DNA of 64,000 bases from Trichostrongylus colubriformis (lineage: Eukaryota > Nematoda > Chromadorea > Rhabditida > Trichostrongylidae): positions 51,816,591 through 51,880,590 of the forward strand of contig OZ022258.1 in NCBI GenBank assembly GCA_963978905.1. Direction: 5' to 3'. Every line of letters starts with the position of its first letter. The first letter of the stretch is position 1. Positions 14,201 through 25,372 of this stretch are shown in pieces. Both the position numbers and the translations under genes were made by a program. The notes under the pieces were generated by a model, which saw nothing but the letters and a program-made list of their open reading frames with translations, ran no database searches and had not been told where the DNA came from.

Positions 14201-17200
14201 ATTGTGCCGTATGATCAAGCCTCTAGTGTTCATGCCTATCGCGAAGAAATGATGCTGCCTTCTCCTCCCACAACTGTGCTCTTCCCGACCTACCCCTTAC
14301 ATAGATCTTGCTGTATCCTCATTCTCCTTCCCCCAATACACCCGTACAAGTCCAAAGCTATAAATAAATGAAAAAATATATTTTTGGAGGGATCCTTATC
14401 TTGCGTTGTCCTCCAATACAGGTGACTAATAAGTGTTCCGCCGATAATTGAGGACTGTCTATAGTAGGCAAGATCCACATAAAAATCCACCTACCTCACT
14501 CAATGGCGCTTCTTACGTACATGCGATAATTAAAAATTGATAAACCCAAGTATAAAAAATAGATTATAAGCATGCACAAAACGAAAATATGCCTGTTTGC
14601 TGCATGGTGGCATGAACGAACGTATAGAGCCGAAAGTGCATGGTGATCTCTACAGAAAGATAAAGTTCTAATCAATCTCTATCGGGATGCGCCGTGCATT
14701 GCAATTCCATTTCAAATCATGGTGGCAGGTGAAAGCGATTTGGCCTGCCGATGTACGAGTAAGTGCTCTTATCCCCTCAGACGGTTCTAGTACCAATTCA
14801 CCGAGCCAGAAAGCTTATTTGACCTGAGAGGATGTTTATACAGGATCTGATCCACGTATCGTGCGAGTGAGGATGCGCGCCACCTGTCACTACATCACCA
14901 CGCGCCAAAAATAGCGCTGTGACTGATTTGTGTCATGAGTTGTGCGATGACTGCCACTCAACCCGGCATGCCCTCATACCTTAGTTAGAGCTGCGACATG
15001 TAGACCTAACCTTTCCGTAGCCTCCTTGTTAGATACCACTTCTGACTGAACCTGAACACTAATATGATTTACGTCGAGCACCTATCTGAACAACATGATT
15101 TCAGAGAGTCAGCTGCGTTCTTGGCCTATCTCAAGACGCTCTCGTACTTCTTGAACGGCCATCTGGCACGGCAATCTTTTCCACTCCAACGCATTCAATT
15201 ATCGGATGGGCGAACACCGATATGGGGTACGTCTTTCCTATCTGATCGATGAAGGAACCCCCCCCCCCCCTCCTCCAACTACAAATGAACTTTTCAGACT
15301 GAAAATCTATTATGACCACGGCGATATGTTGTTGTTACGGTGTTGCACAGAGACTGGAACAGATACCGAGCTGAATTTACTGCTACAGCGATTGAAAGCC
15401 GTGACAAAGGGTGATGAGGCCAAAGAGGTACCTCTAATTCTGCGCCCCGCTGGAGATGGAACAGAAGATAATGCTTGCATTCAGGTGGTCCTTCGACGTG
15501 CTCGCACATCAGATAGTTGGGGTTTTCATGTACAAGATGAGGGTGTCGTAACGGATGTAGAAATGTATCAGACCGCATGGAAGGCCAGTCTCCGACAAGG
15601 TAGTCGGATTGTAGAGGTCGGTGGTTACACCCCTTCATTAATTACCTCGTAATTGAAATTTAAATATTTGGAATGGATTTTGGAATAAATGGTATAGAAA
15701 CTAATTCAGATTGAATCGTTTACGGTTGCCACGCTTTCCTTCGACAGGATCTCTGAGATACTTTCCGAACGAGATGCCGTTCGATTGCTTTTGATCTCTC
15801 CGGCAAATGACGGATCTCCCAGGAGGGGGTGAGTGAACTCTCAAAGCTAAGAATCCCTTATTTTCGAGAAGGAACGTTGTTATTTTAAATTTTGCCTTTT
15901 ATCCTTTTCTAACTTCCTCCAAGTACTCTATATGGTCATTTGGGATACAAATTAAATCGCAAAACAAATTACTTCTTGACATTTTCCATTTGCTTTTATA
16001 TTCATCAGCACTCAAAATTCATTCCCATATTACTCAAAATTCATTCCCATATTAATCTCAAAAATTACCACAAAGATCCCATTAGTGTCAGAATTTCGAT
16101 TTTTCGGATAGACAATAATTCAGAGGAATACATATCTTACGATACTGGCCGGGGGGGGGGGGGGGGGGGTTTAGATAGATAGACAGTCAATCAGAGGCAG
16201 CTTGCCTATCCGTCACTAGTTGACCGCCTGCCCTGCTAAATCCCCACCCCTTGACATCTCAAAATTTGCCTTTCTCTCCCCTGCCATTTTTTTCACAGCT
16301 ATGTAAAATCTGTACCTGAGTTGTATAAAAATTTTTGTTACCAATGAATCTAAAAATTAGTGCTCATGAAGAGAAATGAAAATGCATGACTAAAATTTGA
16401 TAAGAATAAGAATAACCAAAATAAAAATTATAAAATTAATTAATAATAATAAAAGTAGAAAAATAACCAAAAAAAACCTAAAGAAAAAGGACAAGAAAAC
16501 AAGTATAAGTTGCTGTATATTTTTAGTCCAAGTATTTGAATTTTATTTTTATGCTTCCTATATAAATCCAACTTAACTAATTCTTCTCTGAAAGTCACTA
16601 TTAACTAGTGACCAGAGCATATGCATGGGAGAAATTGCTAGTTACATCGCTGCCAGACTTTCGATTGTGCGACGTCGCACTTTCGCACGCGATACTTCGA
16701 CCTTGAGATTGTGCAATGCCGCAACTTCGCGTGCGGAGCCGTGACACTGCAAGGTCGCAAAATCGCAAAGTCTGACGGCGGACGTAAATGTTGCATGTGT
16801 AGACGGAATGGTCACAAAAATAGCAGCGTAGTTAACTATGACTACATTGCATCGAGTATATTCTTTTCAGATGTGAAGATCCTCATTGCCCTGCCGTTAA
16901 AGGTGCAGAACAAATGCTGACTCCAGATGCGTTTGCAAGACAACCAATCAGGTGAAATTTTTATCGCCCTTCATTCTTTGTTCTATTTCCGCTTCCATGG
17001 TTGAGATGCAGAAGATGCAGCACCCTGGCTAAAGACGTTCTTTCATGCGTATATAATTCGAGAGGTTGGATCCATCTTTAGGCATATAAGCCTTTCAGTC
17101 GTTACGAATGGTCCTGAGTGATGCTGCCTCCAATACAGCTGCCAAGAACTCTGTACGCTCATTTGTTTCCCAACTCTTTTAGCTTTGGGGGAACGTGCGG

Positions 17201-20200
17201 GATGTCTCAAACCGCAATCTATCATACCAGCGTTTTTGAACCACTTCTTCCCCTCTCTATGACGTTCTTCCTTAGTCGAAACATTCACAAAGAATGCCCT
17301 TACTTGGACCCCTATGTAGTCCCTTGACACGTTCTCTATCCAAGCGCCTTTGCAAGTGAAGCTATATCCAATTGATCGATAGCAACCAAAATGTTGCGTT
17401 TTGAAACTCGTATGTCTCACAGCAGCGCCCTTTGCCACTGCACTATCCAACTTCGTCTCATACTCGTTTAATTACCTTCTAATTATGTGATTTAACCATA
17501 TATTTCAGCTATCAAGAAATGTTTCGTATGCGTAATCGGGAGTATGGTACTTCACCGGCAAATAGTCCAGCTGGTTCGTTGGAAGACCGCTCATTCACCT
17601 TTTCCAACATGAAAAGGGCTGACGGTGGAAGAGCCAACAGTACATGGTAAGATCTGCCTTAACGATTTTAGTAGAACAAACCATTTGTTAGTGATTATTC
17701 CAACGAATGTCCAGCGCGCATTAATCTGCTTGACTACGGTAACTTCGGAGTGTCACGACAATTTTTTGGAACTTTCAAAAAGTCGACGATCGAAGAAGTG
17801 GGAGTCTTAGAAGAGACTATGTAAAGCTTCTCCTATTGGCTAATCATAGTAATAACTAGTATGGAAGCTCGAACATAATGTCACATTTGTATTCATACAT
17901 ACACGCGACGCATAATGATGCAGCCACTTATAAATGGCTCGGAAAATTCCATAGCAAGATGTTTGTGAAAAACTCTAATAAAGTGTGACAAATGTGAGCA
18001 CGCATCCGCTCACCTCACCAAATTTTAGCCCGAAATCACAAAACGATTAATCCTCATTTTTCGAAAAATGCCGCTTTTGCGATGGTGCCATATGATAAGC
18101 CACCTTAGTTTTTTCTTCTCATTTCATTTGTAATCAATGAAACCGTTTTGCCCTTCTAGTATTTTTCTTTCTAAGGTACTGGGAGAAGGGATAATGCTAC
18201 GGGACTTTGAAAGAGGTTAATTCAGCCAAGAAAAAGGCTGGCATTGCCTGATAGTGAAACGCACAAAAATTCGGCTGGCATCGCTTTTTTTTGATAGCTT
18301 TAATAGGGACCCTACAGTGCATGAAACTAGGAAGATTTTTTTAAGAGCCTGCTCCGCTTCCCCATAGGGGCAAAAGCAGCATTTTTTGAAAAAGAGTCAA
18401 ATTTTGTCAAGTCACGCTCAGAAGCATGGCGTTCTGTGAGGCTTAATGTGTCAGCAAACTGTTAATCGGGAGCTGAACGAGTACAAGTTCGTTTGCTGGT
18501 TGAAAATGAGGAAGACATCGTTAAGGAGTGGGGAATGTCGCCTAAACTGGGCTGATTTCTTCAGAAAGCCGATCAGATTGGAGTAGGAGGCTTAGTCCGT
18601 TGAGAAGATTGTACCCCACTCGTTTGTTTTTTCTCGAGATTCTTCCTTATAGTGAAAAGATTTCTAATCGACAGGAACTGATCATCGTAGGAAAAACGGA
18701 GTGCTGATCAATTTGTGCCTTTGCAGAAACGGCATTTTTCCGGGGAATGAAATTTAATTTGTATTGTGATCTCAAGCTAAAATTTGGTATGCATGCCCGA
18801 ATGCGCACTCATATTTGCTAATTTTATACTCGGAGAACTTTCCAGAAGAGTTTTTCTTTGAAACTTTTTGGACCATGTATAGGTGGTGTATTATTATGCA
18901 CCGCAGTGTAAATGCTACAGAATACACTTGTCTCAGGTCTGACTCTTCCAACCGCTTCCCAACCGCGCGCAACTTTCTCAGCTATATCAACCATGCGTTT
19001 TGCGGAGCTGCAAGCTTTTCTGAAAATGTTGGAGAAAGAGGCTTGCGAAGCGTCGTCACCATTCTCAAGGGCACCGGGAAGGGGTGGGAGAAGGGGCGGC
19101 AAGGGAGAAGAGCATGTTTTCAAAAAACTATCTTCTGCAGGCGTCTGTAGGCGAACATTTAAACTGAGAAAAGATATTATGTAGCGGAAATCGCGTGAAG
19201 GAACGTCTTTTCGAGGCGTTACTGTGATTCTAGCGCGCTTCATCTCGAACTACACGCTTCACCCCGAACTGCAAAATTTGGCGACACTGTCATTAGATGT
19301 GGCGTGGGCCAACTTCATTTCACTCATGATGATGTCAAGCCAGTAAAATAGCACATAACAACAATCAGCGAAACAGTGAAAGGGAGAACAAGCAAAATAG
19401 TGAGGAAAAAGGGTGTTTATGATAAGATCCCAATGAATTCACACTCAAAGTCTTGGCAAGACTCGTGTGGCACACTGGTAAACTGCAAGCTACCGTAAGC
19501 CCATACTGTAGGCCGGAATCTTTCCCTCCGCTGTCTTCATTATCCTGATGTTACTACATGTGATGAATTTCAGTACGGCCTCGAGTTATGGGCAAGGTCC
19601 GGCTCTCACTTCAATAAACCGTCAAACAAGTTCGGTACATGATCACATGTGCCTCATGCTAAATACGCCAAAGACGCTTATTCGTGCTCAGTCCGACGAG
19701 CATCTTCGATCGCCCATCGCTGAAGAAAACAAAAAGGTGAACACCTTTCTTTCCAGTAAATTTATCCTTTCATCGGTTCCTTAAATTGAACATCACGGTC
19801 CTGGATCAGGTTAAACACTTGATATCTCAGATGTAGTATGTATCCTACGATTCTATAGCATCTACGATTTGAATCTCAGTGCACTGTTGAAAGAAAACGG
19901 GATTTATTCGGTCAGCCCCTCCCCCCCCCCTCCCCCCTCAATACCTAATTTCAGCAAATGCATTTGGGTGAACCCAAATATGAGGGATAACTTGAACCGT
20001 AAGACAGTAATTCAGGCTCTCACCTACAAATAGCCCACTTATGCTCGCGTAATCTTAATATCATTAAATATTATAGTGGATATACAGCTAGTAAAGCGTC
20101 CTCTAGTATTCCTAATATCATAATTACTTTTACTGCAATAAATTTACACTATGTTCACGTTTTACTACGGATACCTAGAGATCAAACTCCTCATTTCGTA

Positions 20201-21254
20201 CAAATTACAGGCTCCTTTATCGGCACGGGTATCATCAAATGAACAGGATGCTGCCGAACTGGCACGATGTCAACAAAACCTTGAAAGAGCATATCAAGAA
20301 AAAAGGGCTTTAGAGATGTTGGTCCAGCAACTAAGAAAACAGCTAATGCAAGTAAGTTCCCCGTTTTCGTATTCACTTTAGGATGTTTCCCAGTGAACTA
20401 CAATGTGCTCCGCCCACAGTACATTGACGGCCCCCCTTTGAAGGCATCCTTCCATAAAAATTATGAATTTTTCATTTGTATGGAATGAGGGCATTCTTAT
20501 CGCTACTATTGCCCTGATGGGAAAACGGGGGTGAGTTCCGGTTGGTCGAATTTTCGCTTCGCGGCGTCGCACTTGCGGCGCCGTCAGTACGAGTCGTTTA
20601 GGATTCCACTTAAGACGCAATTGGTTAGTGCCGCAAGGGACCTTTAGAGATTGCTTCTGGAATTCCCCTATGTTGTGGTTGTTTCCACATCATTTCCAAA
20701 TCGCGGATGTGCATTTCACAGGTTGTTGCGTTCCATGATTCTCTTCGGTTAACTTTTATGACGTTCAGGCCATATTCAATCGCAAGAAAAAAAAAACTCG
20801 CACTCGCTGCGCGAAAACTCGACCTATCGACATCACCCGGTAAAGGGACTCAATGCATCATTCTAGCGAATTATAAGTTACAAATCCGGAAGTGTGGCTG
20901 AAAACATTTAGAACAAGGCGTGCATGAATCCAATGGAATTCTGAAGGCATTATGGGTTTTCCTTTTTTTAAGTTATGTATGTGGGCCTTATAAATTCCGT
21001 TGACGATCCCTTTGAGAGCGGCATCACGGGATATTAAAGTACCTACCTTTGCACGACTCCTAAATCCTCGATCGCCATCCCACTCTGTTTAATGTTGGAG
21101 CAACCCTCCCATAAATTTTGCTCTTCCTTTTATTTCTTTGTGTAGGGGCAGATCAGAGCCATATATAAATAACTGATAATTGCAGGAGCGTCAGTCTCAT
21201 GAAAATACCCGAAGAGAATTGGAAAGGCTCAGGATACAATTGGATAAAAGATGA
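2263..21254 (+). CDS. sipa-1: SIPA1L/SPAR-type Rap GTPase-activating protein, 25 exons
   Basis: This gene encodes a Rap/Ran-GAP expected to switch off Rap GTPases at the membrane or cytoskeleton. Exons: 2263-2359, 2563-2677, 2861-2996, 3232-3287, 3378-3487, 4480-4624, 7184-7283, 7421-7487, 9124-9254, 9842-9934, 10009-10174, 11787-11866, 11945-12067, 12600-12757, 12829-12935, 12995-13132, 13210-13328, 15105-15226, 15298-15616, 15710-15828, 16871-16951, 17509-17646, 19574-19736, 20211-20351, 21186-21254. All phases join, giving 1,030 residues. SIPA1L homology starts near residue 255 (YYYRHCF, then [15 protein letters not shown]). The RapGAP core includes [20 protein letters not shown] and RKRHIGND, whose Asn (about 482) matches the catalytic asparagine thumb of RapGAPs. 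A PDZ domain spans about 748-830 with WGFHV in the ligand loop. A leucine-rich coiled coil forms residues 962-1030. The intron at 12758 starts with GC. The first six exons rest only on open frame and phase. An extra exon near 18934 is possible. Mammalian relatives are longer, mainly in their tails. Confidence 0.88.
4985..5944 (-). mobile_element. RTE retrotransposon remnant, endonuclease part
   Basis: The minus strand inside the 4625-7183 intron carries a decayed RTE-type apurinic endonuclease. Reading from 5944 down, the frame gives FNCRAIAS and [10 protein letters not shown], the usual start of the domain. Near 5430-5200 it gives [29 protein letters not shown] and [20 protein letters not shown], the C-terminal endonuclease block before the reverse transcriptase linker. 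In-frame stops and frame changes show it is dead. The reverse transcriptase part is missing, so this is a 5' fragment. The 179-codon plus-strand frame at 4961-5500 is its antisense shadow. Confidence 0.75.
6965..7037 (+). ncRNA. Candidate pre-miRNA-like hairpin in intron
   Basis: A foldback of about 70 bases pairs TGACCTGCCGTAGCACC onward with a 3' arm that ends GGTGCTATGACAAGTCA. The central 14 bp (TAGCACCAGTTCTC) are perfect, with a loop of roughly 20 bases. Size, small mismatches and loop suit a microRNA precursor. The 5' arm contains AGCACCA, the seed known from the miR-29/miR-83 family, but the rest differs and which arm matures is unknown. It sits in the sense strand of a RapGAP intron. 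A relic of a small inverted-repeat element is the main alternative. Confidence 0.35.
7862..8006. repeat. TA-target MITE, CAGTCC family
   Basis: This 145-bp element has imperfect inverted ends (TTTCGGATCGCCT and AGGCGCTCCGAAA, outermost right end CGGACTG) flanked by TA on both sides. It contains TCTCAC/GTGAGA-rich sequence. A second copy with the same ends and centre lies at 59524-59647, which confirms a family. TA flanks suggest mobilisation by a Tc1/mariner-type transposase. It sits in an intron of the RapGAP gene. Confidence 0.7.
8223..8908. mobile_element. Palindromic mariner transposase remnant
   Basis: Two arms of about 335 bp (8223-8560 and 8575-8908) are near-perfect inverted copies around an AT-rich centre. 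Plus-strand bases 8580-8690 encode TRQKILELG, stop, [20 protein letters not shown]. This is the conserved mariner transposase block around the last catalytic aspartate ([16 protein letters not shown] in family members), with one stop codon. The left arm carries the same block on the minus strand ([13 protein letters not shown]). Both copies are broken. Transcription of the host intron would give a long hairpin RNA. Confidence 0.8.
9296..9801. repeat. MITE with about 115-bp inverted ends
   Basis: The left arm (9296-9410) and right arm (9680-9801) are inverted copies sharing CCGTGCATT.AACTTTCAGC and the ATGAAGATTCTCCAG stretch. The element fills most of the 9255-9841 intron of the RapGAP gene. 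Short related pieces with TGCGCCGTGCA occur at about 14690 and 46983. No protein coding is seen and the target duplication was not resolved. Confidence 0.65.
10556..10735. repeat. AT-rich (AAT)n-type simple repeat
   Basis: Interrupted runs of ATA, AAT and TAATAA units fill most of this part of the 10175-11786 intron, with a short ordinary stretch at about 10607-10660. It is a decayed microsatellite. The remainder of the intron shows no recognisable element. Confidence 0.7.
13457..13697. repeat. MULE-like MITE with perfect 9-bp target duplication
   Basis: This 241-bp element begins GGGTGTGTACCCTT and ends AAGGGTACACACCC. It is flanked on both sides by attttctcc (13448-13456 and 13698-13706), a perfect 9-bp duplication. 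Nine-bp duplications are the hallmark of Mutator-like transposons. Related copies lie at 1744-1978 and, with the same terminal motif, 57492-57788. It sits in the intron between the RapGAP exons ending 13328 and starting 15105. Confidence 0.85.
16151..16169 (+). repeat. Poly(G) tract, 19 bases
   Basis: An uninterrupted run of 19 G residues lies in a RapGAP intron. It is the longest of a dozen G or C runs of at least 10 bases in this window. Confidence 0.95.
16649..16779. repeat. Palindromic GC-rich MITE, TGCGATTTTGCG family
   Basis: This element of about 130 bp has inverted ends (GCCAGACTTTCG and CGCAAAGTCTGACGGC) and an internal TTCGCACGCGAT / CTTCGCGTGCGGAGCCG symmetry. Copies occur at 27541-27692 and, inverted, at about 51700-51837. 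It lies in the intron before the RapGAP exon at 16871. Confidence 0.7.
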
Positions 21255-21270
21255 CTCTTATGATTACGGA

Positions 21271-21276
21271 AATAAA
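21271..21276 (+). terminator. Polyadenylation signal of the RapGAP gene
   Basis: An AATAAA hexamer lies 17 bases after the TGA stop. The short 3' untranslated region is typical of nematode genes. Confidence 0.6.
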
Positions 21277-21673
21277 ATATGCAATATTATATGTTCATGA
21301 TTGTGATAAATTCATTAAAGGAAAGCATTCATGAAAAATATTTCATTTAGTAATATTAATGAGAATAAAATCAACAAACAACGGGTGAAATGTCTGCAGT
21401 GGACGGCTTCGCAGCAAATGGACTTTCACTGGACTGTTGCTGGAAGCGATGAGGTTCACAAAATTGATGGCCATTTTCCAAGTCAAGATTTTGTTAATTA
21501 AGCAGAAAGAAGTGCTGGGAAGTGAACACAAGAACAATGACAAAGGGTGGGATAGATCTCACGAGCAGCGCGTGTATTACCTGGCGCATCTAGCCACTTA
21601 TCCACTTGTGCCCACAGAATGAGCTTAAATGAAAGAATTGACCTAAAGAGTCCTGGAGGTTGTGCAGTGCCTT

Positions 21674-23012
21674 TTAAGACGCAGTTTCTACTGTGTTTGA
21701 GGTGAGGCTACTAATTCCAAAGGGGAGGGGGGAGTAAGACAACGAGGTATTGGTTAGAATACTATTTTCAGCACCTCCCGTTGATGTTCCAAGTCCTCTA
21801 CGTCCCTTACCAATATCCCTTTCTAATGACCTCTGATTCCTTATTTTTTGTTTGTTTTCCCTACTCCGTATTTGTTTTAATTGTTTGATAAAGGTCGATG
21901 AGCCTACCTGAGCACAGTTTCCCAGCTGCTTTTCAGAAGAGTCATGTCCCGGCTTTGCACGCTTTGGTCGACGGAATCTCATTACTTCGCTGTAGTTGGG
22001 AAAACACGACCGCAAAAGTGACATCCAGTGTGGACGAGATCCACCGTCCTGCGGGTCAGGCTTTCCTTCATGACGACGTCGAATATGACGGGTAAACTAC
22101 AAATGCACAGAGTTAGGGATTATGTGGGTGATAAGAAATCCCAAAAGAGTCATTTAGTGAAAAACTACGGGTCTGAAAGGCCTATGCATGGCGAAATCCC
22201 CCGCGGAAGGCGCCCCCTTGAGCTGTGGCGGAGGCGGCCTCGTCAGGACAAGCCGCCTTGGACAAGGAGAGCCCGCCTCCAGGCGACGTGATTAGGGGTT
22301 GGTCACGGTGCGGTTGGTCAAGGAGATCGGCAGGATTAAATGTATCGAGCGCGCTTTCTCACTTTTAGCTTGAAGCTCACCACATGAAAAAGATGCTGTC
22401 GCATTTCCCAACATCCCTTCATGTTTATGTCTTGGTAATGCCAATGGAAAAGCTATGCGGACTACCCGCTTCCTGGCGGAAAGGTCGTCCGCGCCTAGAA
22501 CCAACGATGGGAAGGGGTCCTATTTCTCGGGTTTCTAGCCATTTCCATCCGTTTTTTCTCCATTGTCCTGTTACTAGGCATCTCGGCTTTCATATACACT
22601 ACTTCTTTCACGTTTCGTCCGAATTTCCCCTAAAGCTGCCTTGAAGAGGAAAATGCGCCGTTAGGCCGCACTCAGTGTTCACTCAAACTGTAAGTGAGCT
22701 GCAAAATATTCACAAGGTATACCGCGGGTAGGTATAAAATTTTTATAATCACCGACCACCGGTCATTATCAAAATTGGAATGAATGACACTACTGAATTA
22801 CCCCAGGAATTGCCAGGCGTGAAGACTATATACGTGAGTTACGAACTCATGCTTTTATCGAATAAACCGGTTTTTCGTAAGTGCACAGAACAAGTATACG
22901 TAACAAGGACAAGGAAGGACGTACATCGAACTTCCTATCCGTGTGATATTTGCAACGACTGCAACCATAACGCTTGCCAGAGTGTATTTGAACATGTGCT
23001 CTCAAAGATTTT
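21674..23012 (-). CDS. C2H2 zinc-finger protein, 3' end only
   Basis: Two minus-strand exons join in frame: 22925-23012 (TTTTCAG acceptor, GTACGT donor) and 21674-22096 (TTTGTAG acceptor, stop at 21674). Together they read KSLRAHVQIHSGKRY, then CSRCKYHTDRKFD joined to FTRHIRRRHEG. This is the end of one C2H2 finger, a linker, and a full finger (C-x2-C...H-x4-H). The intron cuts the finger in phase 0. A tail rich in Lys/Arg, then Ser/Thr, follows to the stop. A GTAGGC at 21907 could act as a donor and shorten the last exon. Upstream exons with the rest of the protein were not found with confidence; one weak candidate is 25640-25695. It is probably a nuclear DNA-binding protein, or a gene fragment. 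It converges on the RapGAP gene, about 420 bp away. Confidence 0.55.
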
Positions 23013-24017
23013 CTGAAAAGGTAATTGAAGTGAAGGCACATCCCGGATAATCATATTATTCTGTTCACCTTTTCAGGACAAAAAATTCGTTCCATGTGTG
23101 CATCGCACGTCACACGTGGCCAAGCGATTCTTGTCCTGGTGGGATATAGCCTCGCTCAAGCTCAAGCGAGTCACGCCCTGTCAACTGGGGTGGGCGTGGC
23201 TAGCTTGGCTTCGAGCGGATGGAGTGTCGCAGTGGCGCACGGTGACGCAAAAAAGTGCACGTGCTATAGGTTGCCCAAGGATTTTCTTCCCCCCCCCCCC
23301 CGAAGCGGGCTGACTAATCTGATTATCTCGAGTTGTGCATTTGAAACCATGGAAAAACACATCAGAGCAGAAGTAACTACTACAAGGAAAATGCTCCAAT
23401 CACATTACCCACAGCTGAGAGTGAAAAGCATTGCAACCAATAACTGCAATTTTGAATTTCTAGAAATCTCTTGCGCGAAGTAAAAGTCTATGAAATCAGG
23501 ACTATTCGATTTATCTGCGTAGTCGATTTCGATTTGATGACATAATAGGTGATCCTATGACATCTCGGGCTTCCCTTTTTTGAGGGAAACCAGAAACATT
23601 GCTTCAATTCTCACTTTGTCTTATGCAAATGAAATGCACGCACTTATCCCTTGGCACTTCCTCTTGACAGATCATACACGGCATCGTTTTTGGAACATTT
23701 TCCTTTACATTGGAATCAGTCGCTTCAAGTTCACTGGTCTGCACTGAAACTCAATTTCCAGGTCATGGAAATCAGCATTCACCTGTTTTGGCTGGGAAAT
23801 AATGGAAAAAAAGAGATAAGAAGGTGGCTCTGCTACAGGGCGTGCTCCAAACAACATTGTTTTCTCCGCGGAGAAAGAGAGTATGGTTGGTGGATCTTGG
23901 AGGGACCATTTTTTGAGTATTCCTCTGTAGAAGAGGAAACCTTCGTTGCTTGTCTTCACTGTGTTTAAAGCACACATCGCGATAGTCTGATGGGCGATTT
24001 ACCTTGTCGAAACATTA
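23013..24017. other. Spacer without a supported gene
   Basis: No convincing exon was found. A 13-base poly(C) run is at 23289-23301. The block after it (GACTAATCTGATTAT, then TGTGCATTTGAA) recurs near 36890 and so belongs to a dispersed repeat. Confidence 0.45.
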
Positions 24018-24240
24018 GATCCTTGAGTAATTAGTCAGGCGCACCTTTTTCGTGTCGCACCGGTGCGCCATCACGGCCCTACACCTGCTCGAACCCACTG
24101 CGACGCCACCCATTTAAGATCTCTTACTGGTCAATTGAGCAAAATGGGCTGAGTCGCAATGGGTTCGAGCAGGTATAGGGGCGTGATAGCGCACCGCGGC
24201 GTCGCGAAAAAGATGCAGCCAGATTAGTTACCCAAGGATC
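24018..24240. repeat. 223-bp TA-flanked MITE
   Basis: The ends are inverted copies: GATCCTTGAGTAATTAGTC at left, and at right the complement reads GATCCTTGGGTAACTAATC. A second inverted pair (CCTACACCTGCTCGAACCCA and TGGGTTCGAGCAGGTATAGG) lies further in. TA dinucleotides flank both ends. The element is almost entirely self-complementary, with no coding capacity. Confidence 0.75.
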
Positions 24241-24625
24241 TACTTTTCCAAAAAGGTAAGTCGACCCATTTGGTTATCGCGATATCTGCCTTTAAGATAA
24301 TCTACCATCGTCCAGAAGCTCAAGCAGAGCTATTATGTTCGCTTTAGCCGAAGAAGCTCATTCCGCAACTACTCGAGAGCACGGCTCTGTGCAATATCCC
24401 TGACTAATTGCTAGTTTGAGTAATACCGCTAAATCCACCACATGAAGAGTCTAACTTTTGCAATACTTTCAATCAGCTGAATAAAAGATGAGCGTAATAG
24501 TTGAGATGGCCGATCCCCTATCAGCCGACCCAACACTGAAGGCAACCGTTCACCCCCGAAGCCATAGATTCGATAACTTTGGAAAAACGGAAGAGTTCAG
24601 AGGAAACGGATAGAGGCTTGCAATA

Positions 24626-25370
24626 CAGGGGGTGCCAAAAAAAAAGTAATTTTGCCCACGGCTCACATCTCCCAATTATACAAAACATAGGGAAACGAAA
24701 GAAACGAAAGTATTGGGGCAAAATGTTCCCGAAATGTTCCTCTAAAAGCAGGAACAAGCTGAGACTCACTACTTTCATTTTCATAAAAATATAGAACCTT
24801 TAAGCGGCGCAGTCGGGCTTCGGAGCACCCACGGTATCAAGGTCCCCTTAAAACAGTGGAGCCGGAATCCATGGTAGGTCTTTTGTGGCAAGCTTCCTAA
24901 GGATTGGCCCTTCGGTTCATGGAAGTCACAGAGCCCCTGCTGCTTGGACAAGGCTGCTATGATCCGAAGTATCATTTTCATGCCTCAAATCCGTCTCCGG
25001 AGGGGTTTCAGTGGTAAGTGCACGTTTTGGCTCTTGGAAACGAAGGGCGCTGGGAACCCGGAAAAAACGGGATCCTAAAGAACACCACCCAGTATGAATC
25101 CCCTTAGGTACCCAGAGTGAACGGACCTCAGCAAGGTTGTGAACGAGGGCGACGAAATTCGGATTTTGCCCAGTTGAGGTGACACATCTTGTTCACTATT
25201 TCCTCGCTCCCGTTCCTGCTCGTGCAGTAGGCTGCCACGGAGTTTAGTGATAGAGTGAGGTCTGCTCTTGAATCTGGGGATGTGAATACCTTAACAGAAT
25301 TTGCTGTAGTTCGACTAAAGTGGGGTGAAAGTGGACGAGACAAAATTACTTTTTTTTTGGCACCCCCCTG
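24626..25370. mobile_element. Non-autonomous Tc1/mariner-like element, 745 bp
   Basis: The inverted ends of about 29 bp start CAGGGGGTGCCAAAAA (left) and CAGGGGGGTGCCAAAAA (right, complement) and run on into GTAATTTTG. Both are flanked by TA (24624-24625, 25371-25372). The CAGGG ends and TA target suit the Tc1/mariner superfamily. No transposase remnant was recognised inside. Copies of TCAGCTG.ATAAAAGATGA lie outside both ends (24474 and 25380), see findings. Confidence 0.75.
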
Positions 25371-25372
25371 TA

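Noticed and set aside
14640..14760. Additional RapGAP exon before the 15105 exon
   Set aside because: Alignment with SIPA1L proteins shows exon 13210-13328 continuing directly into exon 15105; the stretch carries TGCGCCGTGCA repeat sequence.
17043..17450. 135-codon minus-strand open frame in a RapGAP intron
   Set aside because: No recognised motif, splice signals or homology; it may be a repeat remnant but cannot be supported as a gene.
18934..19115. Extra RapGAP exon after a CTCAG acceptor
   Set aside because: Two frames are open and one looks coding, but the phase that joins the neighbouring exons gives unremarkable sequence. Skipping it also keeps the frame, so it was left out of the model.
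22190..22300. GC-rich stretch resembling a structured RNA
   Set aside because: It has a local GGCGG/CCGCC symmetry but no tRNA box, rRNA or snRNA signature that I could recognise.
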